Source: Costus lasius
Lineage: Eukaryota; Streptophyta; Magnoliopsida; Zingiberales; Costaceae
Length of the DNA stretch: 64,000 nucleotides
NCBI GenBank assembly: GCA_027563935.2
Contig: CM050446.2
Coordinates: 27,717,501 to 27,781,500, forward strand
Direction of reading: 5' to 3'
The translations under genes and the position numbers were made by a program. Below are positions 58,035 to 64,000 of this stretch, piece by piece. Under the pieces are notes generated by a model. The model was not told where the DNA came from and made no database searches. It saw only the letters and a program-made list of their open reading frames with translations. Every line of letters begins with the position of its first letter. The stretch's first letter is position 1.

Positions 58035-58817
58035 ATGATTCCATCTCCTGAACCTAGATTGAAACTTCTTAAAAATAAACTGGATGGAACAAATTGGACA
58101 AGATGGTTCAGACTTTTGTCCAAACTTCTAGAACATGAGAATATGGTATATCTTCTTGAAAGACCTCCAACCCAACCCTGTATATATTTTTGTACAGAGT
58201 GGGAGTGGAATGTCTATCTTGAACATTGTGTGGATAGTGAACATTACACTGCTCTTGTTTTGAGGTGCTTGACCCCTGAGGTCCAGGTTGAGTGTGATGA
58301 GATGGGGATCTATGATATGATCATACATCTTCGACGTCTCTTCACACCAGGCACTTCAAATAGTGATCTAGAGAGTGTTGTTGGATCTTCTGGGTGTTTG
58401 CCTGAATCTAGGAATGACTATGGTTCCGTATCTTCGAAGCTAAAACTTCGGAAGACTGGGAATGCATGGAAATTTCAGGATGGATTAAGGCCCAGGAAGA
58501 GCATGGCACAAAAGAAGGGATGTTATCCATCTGCTTCAGGTATTGTGTTACTGAGGTCTTTATGTCTACTTCTTATTCATGGGTACTGGGTACTGCATGA
58601 GGAGCTTACATATGTTTTTCATATGCAGGGGCTCAAAAGAAGTAGGACAATAAGGCTTGGTGGATCGACATTCGAGTCAGGGACGGAGCATTGGATGCTA
58701 CTGTTGATGTCATCTCACTACCTTCAAAGACTTCAACTAGAACTTTGCTATTATGTACTAGCTTTTGTATTAGAACATTATGTCCATTATTTTGAATGGA
58801 TTTTCAGTTTGAAATAA
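58035..58817 (+). CDS. C5 gag-like ORF (260 codons)
   Basis: Starts ATG 58035, immediately after the acceptor-like TTGTAG. The first 110 residues are a diverged UBN2-type gag N-terminus (KNKLDGTNWTRWFRLLSKLL, VYLLERPPTQP, LTPEVQVECDEMGIYDMIIH). Then come a serine-rich linker (GSSGCLPESRNDYGSVSSKL), a basic stretch, and translated relics of the protease and pre-integrase regions in the wrong frame. No zinc knuckle. Compared with the C1b gag (about 250 residues before protease), roughly half is missing. The N-terminal part is similar to C4, including intact reading frame, which hints that it may still have been translated when the family amplified. Confidence 0.75.
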   Translation: MIPSPEPRLKLLKNKLDGTNWTRWFRLLSKLLEHENMVYLLERPPTQPCIYFCTEWEWNVYLEHCVDSEHYTALVLRCLTPEVQVECDEMGIYDMIIHLRRLFTPGTSNSDLESVVGSSGCLPESRNDYGSVSSKLKLRKTGNAWKFQDGLRPRKSMAQKKGCYPSASGIVLLRSLCLLLIHGYWVLHEELTYVFHMQGLKRSRTIRLGGSTFESGTEHWMLLLMSSHYLQRLQLELCYYVLAFVLEHYVHYFEWIFSLK

Positions 58818-61205
58818 ATTGGTATTTCTTTAAATCTGGAATGTTCTATAGTAGTGGTACAATTGATAATAGCTTGTAGTTCTGTGTGTAACACTGAATA
58901 GATCAAATCCAATGATTCAATACCATCTCTTTGCATTGTCTCTTGGGCCATAAGACAAAAGTCACATCCAAAAGTCCATGGACTATTGGGATCATTATCC
59001 TTTCAGGGTTATGATATATGTGAGCCTTGTCTAATGGACAAGATAACAGATGCTACCTTCATTTAGGAAGGAGAGAGAGGTTAGATGCTTGTTGGATCTA
59101 GTACACAGCAATGTGTGTAGACCCATAGAGACAAGCACCAAGTGGTATACTTCATTAAGTAGGGATATGTCATATCCAACACGTAACTTTGGAGAAATCC
59201 AAGAAGTTAAGAAATGAAGTATAGAATCGAATTGGAGAATCTATTAAAACCCTTTGATTGGATCAAAGTGGGAAGTGAAAAATGTGATGACTATCTTGAG
59301 GAGTGTGGGGTTGTCTCACAGCTTACTTGGAACACCACAACTGTGTGGTGAAATTCAAAGAAAGAAAAGGGAACACATTGGATGTGGTTCCATCTTTGAA
59401 TAGTCATGCAAATTTACTTCCTTTACAGGCCATGCAAGCAACTGTTCTGACACTCCATAGTGTGTATTTGTGGGGCACTGAGAGTGCTACTTCTATCCCG
59501 ATGAGAACAAAAATATTTGTTGCTCAAACTGCTGTCTTTCTTGAGGAGATATCTTTTTGAAAGAAGATAGTGGGAGTAGATTTGATTAGGACAAGGTCCA
59601 AAAATCAACCACAATACAGTTAGACACAAATGGAGAGTAGAATCACACATGCAGGTTGAAAGTCAACCTGAGGTTCAAGTAACACAGGAATCACATGAGT
59701 CTGAATGGATTCGAAATACTCTCACAAGTTGTGGGCATGACGAATTTTTCATCTAGGATGCACCTAAAGACTTATGAGGAAATGGAAGCGGTCAGTGGAC
59801 TAGATTCCAAGAAATGGCTGAGCGCCATAAGAACCATAATGGACTCCATGTCTGCTAATCAAGTGTGGGACTTGATTGAGCCGCCAAAGGGGTAACACCC
59901 AGAGGCTGTATGTGGATCTTCTTGGAAGATAGACATGAAAGGTAACATTGTTACCTATGATGACAAGCTAGTGAATGAAATTTCGGGTAAGTCCACTGGG
60001 TGGATAGTGATGAAATTTTTCACCGATAGCTTTGTTTGAGTCCATTAGGTATCTACTTGTCTTAATTGCATGTTCTGTTATAGCGTGTTGTTATGAAAAT
60101 TGCTTTTCTTAATGGACGTCTGGAAGAGGATGTCTAGATGGAAATAGCCAAAATATTTTCATACAGTCGCCATAAAGATATGTATGGTTTTATACAAGTA
60201 TCCTGTGTTTACAAGAAGATCAGTGGGAGTATCATAATGTTTCTTGTTCTAATTGATTGACGATATTCTCCTCACTTGAAATGACATCCCCAGCTCTTCA
60301 CACGGTGAAGTATAGGCTTGGAATGTATTTCGAGAAGAATGACCTAGGGAATGCAGCCTACATCCTAGGCATGTGGATCAACTAGGATCCAAGAAAGTCA
60401 TTGCCCTTTAGTCAATCTATGTTCATCCAAGAGATTCTGGAGAGGTTCATGTTGGATCATTCCAAAGGATGATACCTTCCAGAGAGACATGGTCTGATTC
60501 TCTCCATGATGCAATGTCTTTTGACACAGCAGGAGAGAGATAACATGAGTCTATAGTCCTAATACATTGGGTATAGGATAGATCATGTTTTGTGCAACTA
60601 GCACAAGACTATGTGTGGCGAATGCTTGGAGCATGGCCAGTAAGTTTCAATCAGATCCAAGTGTTCAAACACTGGATAGCTGTGAAAGCAATCCTTCATA
60701 CTTGGGAAGTATAAAGGATTGAATTTTAGTCTGTGATAGATAGGAAGAACTTTGTGTACTGGGTACACTGACACTTCGTTCCGGTCTAATGACTATCGTT
60801 CACAGTCAGGATTTGCTTTTTGCCTTAATGTGGTGTTGTTGGCTGAAAGAGCTTTATGCAAACTGCAGTGGCAAATTCTACAATAAGGCTGAGTACATTG
60901 CAGCTTCTTGTGGCAGCCAAAGAAGCAGCTTCATTCATTTGAACTTGATTTAGTCCCTGATGCTTGATGGTCCAGTATAGTTCTTACTGGGGCCGTAAGC
61001 ATGTGTAAAGGAACTTAGCACTCAAGTATGTACTGCAGCGATATCATCTGATCTTAGAGATCATGGATAAAGATGATGATTCAAACTTGTTAAAATAAAC
61101 ACAGATAGCAATCTGGAAAAACCCACTGACATAGCCTCTGGCGCAGCGGAAGCTAAATATGTCATACTAGAGACATGGGACTGAATGAATTCAGTTGCCC
61201 TTGGT
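58818..61205 (+). pseudogene. C5 degenerate pol
   Basis: Copia order in broken frames: pre-integrase YDICEPCLMDKITDA near 59010, integrase traces to 59400, RT start EEMEAVSGLDSKKWLSAIRT with MDSMSANQVWDL at 59775-59895, an I-D-D-I-L-L palm motif near 60256 in place of YVDD, RNase H YTDTSFRSNDYRSQSGF near 60760, and TDSNLEKPTD near 61100. The same lesion types as C4, including the altered palm motif, so decay was inherited. Confidence 0.82.
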
Positions 61206-61224
61206 CTAAGTGCAAGTGGGAGAT
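61206..61224 (+). promoter_or_regulatory. C5 polypurine tract
   Basis: CTAAGTGCAAGTGGGAGAT before the 3' LTR. Confidence 0.9.
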
Positions 61225-63605
61225 TGTTGGTGTCTATGCCCTGCAGACCAATGTATGGACATGGTCAGGCATTGTTAAATGTACTTTGATAGAATTAATG
61301 AAATTGATATAATCAATAAAGGCATGGTCGTTATTATGCAGATTGCTTTACCTGCGTTGATGTATTGAATTGCATAGATAATGTCCCAGGAGTTTGGATT
61401 GGATCCATTCTCATAAGTAATCCATGGTCAAGGTGCCTTAGCCGATATGGGACAGCTTTGGTGCATGTGAGACTGGTGTATGGGCTGGTTAGGTGCGGGG
61501 CACAGTAACGCAGACATACAGGTGCATTGGATGCACTGGAGTGATCCACCGTGAGGATTGACTTGTCTAGTCAACAAGTCAATCTCACATGCAAGAGGTT
61601 TGCATTGATCCTTAGACTTGAGGTATTCATGTCTAGATATGATGATGTGTATGTTTTGATACAGTCTTACGTCTCTCCGTAAATGGGTGATCAAAACGAC
61701 TGTCATTGAGCATGTCATAAGTCATGTAGAGACATGGATGACCAATAGTAGGATTTGCCCCTTCCTTCCGAGGAAGCATGATATCCACCTCGGGGCGCCC
61801 CACCTTATTGGTGCATGACAGGAAAGTGTGGCCACACTTGTTGAGTCATGACCAATGCATTGGATAATAAACTTGAGACTAATCCAATGGCAGGATATCA
61901 GCATAGGCAAAGGGATCTAGAATGCATGGAATCCTCGTTGCTTGTTAGGGAGTTGTTGCCAGATGACTTAAGTCCTATGACATGGGTAGTAGTGATGTGT
62001 TGCTAGATACCTCTCACTACTTATGATGATATTCAATCATCATTGCTATCGTCATTAGGATCCTACCGGGTCACACGCAATAGACTCTTGACGTTGTTTT
62101 ATGATCTGGAAATCTTGGAATATATTTGAGTTCATTATTCTGAGTCCAAGACAGATTCATGGTTGAATCTGAGTCCAATTGGGATTCATGAGTTTGTATA
62201 TGTATCCTAGTCAAGTTGGACTTGAACAAGGGATTATATACCATGTAGGATTCGAATCCTAATCTAATTAGGAGTTGGAATCCTAATCCTATTAGGAATT
62301 GGAATCCTGATCCTATTAGGAATTGGAATCCTAATCCAACTAGGAGTTGGAATCCAAATTTAATTAGGAGTTAGAATCCTAACCCTATTGGGAAATAGAG
62401 TCCTATTCCAACTAGGAGTTGGAATCCTAATTCAATTAGGAGTTGGAATTCTAATTCTACTAGAAATGAGAATCCTAATCTAATTAGGATTCAAATCCTA
62501 ATGAGAATTAGATTTGGATAAGGCCCATAGTGGTTGGGCGCAAATCCTAATCCAACTAGGATTCAAATCCTAAAGAGAATTGGATTTGGATAAGGCTCAT
62601 TGTGTTGGGCGCAAATCCTAATCCAATAAGGATTTATTTCCATGGGCCTAATTAGTGTTGAGATCCAAATCCAATTAGGGATTGTGGATTAATTCTAATT
62701 GAGGCAAGTTTGAATCCTAATAGGAGTTGGAAATACATTTGGCGCATGGGATAATTCCATATATGGAATTTGCGCCAATTGGGGTGTATGAATCCTTTTG
62801 GAAAGTTGTTTCCTCAAGTGGAAACTATCTTGGACGTGTGGGGCTGATATGTTGGCAAGTATGGCTTGATTTATTCAAGCAATGATTTGGCCAATCATAT
62901 ATGGAAAGTCCTAATTGAATTGGAACTCAAATTACCTCTCTTGATAAGGCAAGAAGCTAGATTCTTTCCATGCTTCATGTTGCGCCTATTCAAGAGAGGA
63001 TGTGGCTGAACTATTATGGCAATTCCTTGGAGGAATTGCGCCAAGAGCATAGAAGGAAAGAGAGGTGGCGGTTTGGCTTGGTCGGTTATAAAAGAAGGGG
63101 TATGCGCCCCCTCTTGTGATGACGATTTGGATGATCATTGGATGAACATCAAGTGCAGAATTCTTCTTGAGGAAAAGGCAACTTGGAGTTGCGCAAGCCC
63201 TAGAATTCAAGTCGCCCTCTTCTTCTTGTAGAGCGCCACCCTCTCTTCTCTTCCTCTTGTCTTTGGCCAAGAGTCTCCAAGCAAGGAGATAAGTTGGCGT
63301 GAAGAGCAAGGAGGAAGGAGAAGGAGATTCCGAGAGGTGATCTTCTCTTCCCGAGGCTAGCACCGAGCGTGGAAGGGAGCAACGTTTAGAAGGTCGACGC
63401 GTGGATACTAGTAGAGGACGAGCACGTGAGTGTCTTCAACTTGGCACCTTCATCCTAACAAGCAATAGAGGTACTAACCCTAATACATCCTTGTGTTCTC
63501 TCTCTCGCATGGATCCTTGGGAAAGGAATGTGTTTCGGGTGTAATGCTTCTTCCGCTGCGTCCTGGGACTGCAAAATTTTAAATTACACCCGGCATTCCC
63601 CAACA
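61225..63605 (+). repeat. C5 3' LTR (2381 bp)
   Basis: TGTTGGTGTCTATGCC...TTCCCCAACA. TATAAAAG at 63087-63094. Near-identical to the pieces of the 5' LTR. Confidence 0.96.
62254..62493 (+). repeat. 24-bp tandem array, 10 units (C5 3' LTR)
   Basis: Ten units, the same number as in the 5' LTR, as expected for the two LTRs of one insertion. Confidence 0.94.
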
Positions 63606-63610
63606 CAAAT

Positions 63611-63750
63611 TTGATAAAATAAACACAGATAGCAATCTGGAAAAACCCACTGACCTAGCCTCTGGCGCAGCGGAAGCTAAATGGGTAATACTAGAGATAT
63701 TGGAACTGACTAAACATCAGTTACCCTTGGTCTTAGTGCAAGTGGGAGAT
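63611..63750 (+). pseudogene. C4 end of RNase H and polypurine tract
   Basis: Resumes C4 after C5: NTDSNLEKPTDLASGAAEAK matches the end of the Copia RNase H region, followed by AGTGCAAGTGGGAGAT directly before the 3' LTR. Confidence 0.88.
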
Positions 63751-64000
63751 TGTTGGTGTATACGCCCTAAAGACCAATGTATGGACATGGTCAGGCATTG
63801 GTTGAATGTACTTTGATAGAACTATTACTCTTTATATAGGCATGGTCATTATTATGCAGACTTCTCTACCTGCGTTGATGTATTGAGTTGCATAAATAAT
63901 GTCCCAGGAATTTGGATTGGATCCATTCTCATAAGCTATCCCCAGACAAGGTACCTTAGCAGATATGGGACAGCTTTGGTACATGTGAGACTGGTGTATG
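63751..64000 (+). repeat. C4 3' LTR, first 250 bases
   Basis: TGTTGGTGTATACGCCC, near-identical to 43017 onward and cut by the window edge. Confidence 0.93.

Larger units (their letters stand above)
49889..63605 (+). mobile_element. C5: non-autonomous Copia element with two nested solo LTRs
   Basis: 5' LTR 49889-56527 (interrupted), primer site 56529-56540, leader, gag-like ORF 58035-58817, degenerate pol, polypurine tract and 3' LTR 61225-63605. TSD CAAAT. After removing the two solo LTRs and one TSD each, the 5' LTR is 2381 bp, exactly the 3' LTR length. Internal region 4697 bp. It was recently active, since its LTRs are near-identical, yet its pol is wreckage, so mobilisation in trans is the simplest explanation. 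Confidence 0.96.
43017..64000 (+). mobile_element. C4: degenerate Copia element, host of C5, runs off window
   Basis: 5' LTR 43017-45252, primer site 45254-45265 (TGGTATCAAAGC), leader, short gag, degenerate pol to 49888, then after C5 the last 140 bases of the internal region (63611-63750) and the first 250 bases of the 3' LTR. GATAT before 43017 is the candidate TSD. The two LTR starts share ACTTTGATAGAACTATTACT, distinguishing them from the C5 LTRs. Internal length without C5 is about 4.8 kb. Confidence 0.93.

Overview
The window is plant nuclear DNA made entirely of nested LTR retrotransposons. I found no host gene, tRNA, rRNA or CRISPR array. The evidence is long TG...CA LTRs, 5-bp target-site duplications (TSDs), primer sites for plant initiator-Met tRNA (one Gypsy copy has a tRNA-Asp-type site), and Copia and Gypsy domains. 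A large-genome flowering plant fits best; the species cannot be read from the sequence. I use local names: C1a, C1b, C2, C3, C4, C5 for Copia elements (probably Angela/TAR-like) and GA, GB, GC for Gypsy elements.

Left half. C2 (minus strand) runs in from beyond base 1: gag start at 1-245, leader, and 5' LTR ending at 35441. C1a (652-18830, minus, TSD CCTAG) sits in the C2 leader. Its close relative C1b (4800-13888, plus, TSD ACTGT) sits inside the C1a integrase gene. The C2 5' LTR is split by a Gypsy complex, GA plus GB (about 21683-35138). These carry a gag-protease ORF and a plant-transposon-type ORF but no reverse transcriptase. A solo C1-type LTR (25620-27317, TSD CTTTA) interrupts the GA second ORF. 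C2 itself lies in the LTR of C3 (plus).

Right half. C3 keeps the end of its LTR (35442-36066), leader and a broken gag-protease. It is interrupted near 38723 by chromovirus-like Gypsy GC (LTR, gag, protease, first part of RT). GC is interrupted in RT by C4 (43017 to beyond 64000), and C4 near its 3' end by C5 (49889-63605, TSD CAAAT). The C5 5' LTR holds two solo LTRs, 50386-52934 (plus) and 53741-55439 (minus), both with TSD ATAAG. After subtracting them, both C5 LTRs are exactly 2381 bp.

Inferred order of arrival: C3, then C2 and GC independently; then C1a followed by C1b, and GA/GB followed by a solo LTR, on the left; C4, then C5, then two solo LTRs on the right. C1b has the longest open gag-pol frame, but it has a frameshift and a stop in RT, so I see no fully intact element.

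The most interesting signals are probably RNA structures rather than proteins: a three-hairpin leader between primer site and gag in the Copia elements, with paired stem changes between families, and a small hairpin in the Gypsy 3' regions with stem changes that keep pairing in all three copies. C4 and C5 also look like members of a non-autonomous Copia family with a short gag-like ORF and a shared degenerate pol.
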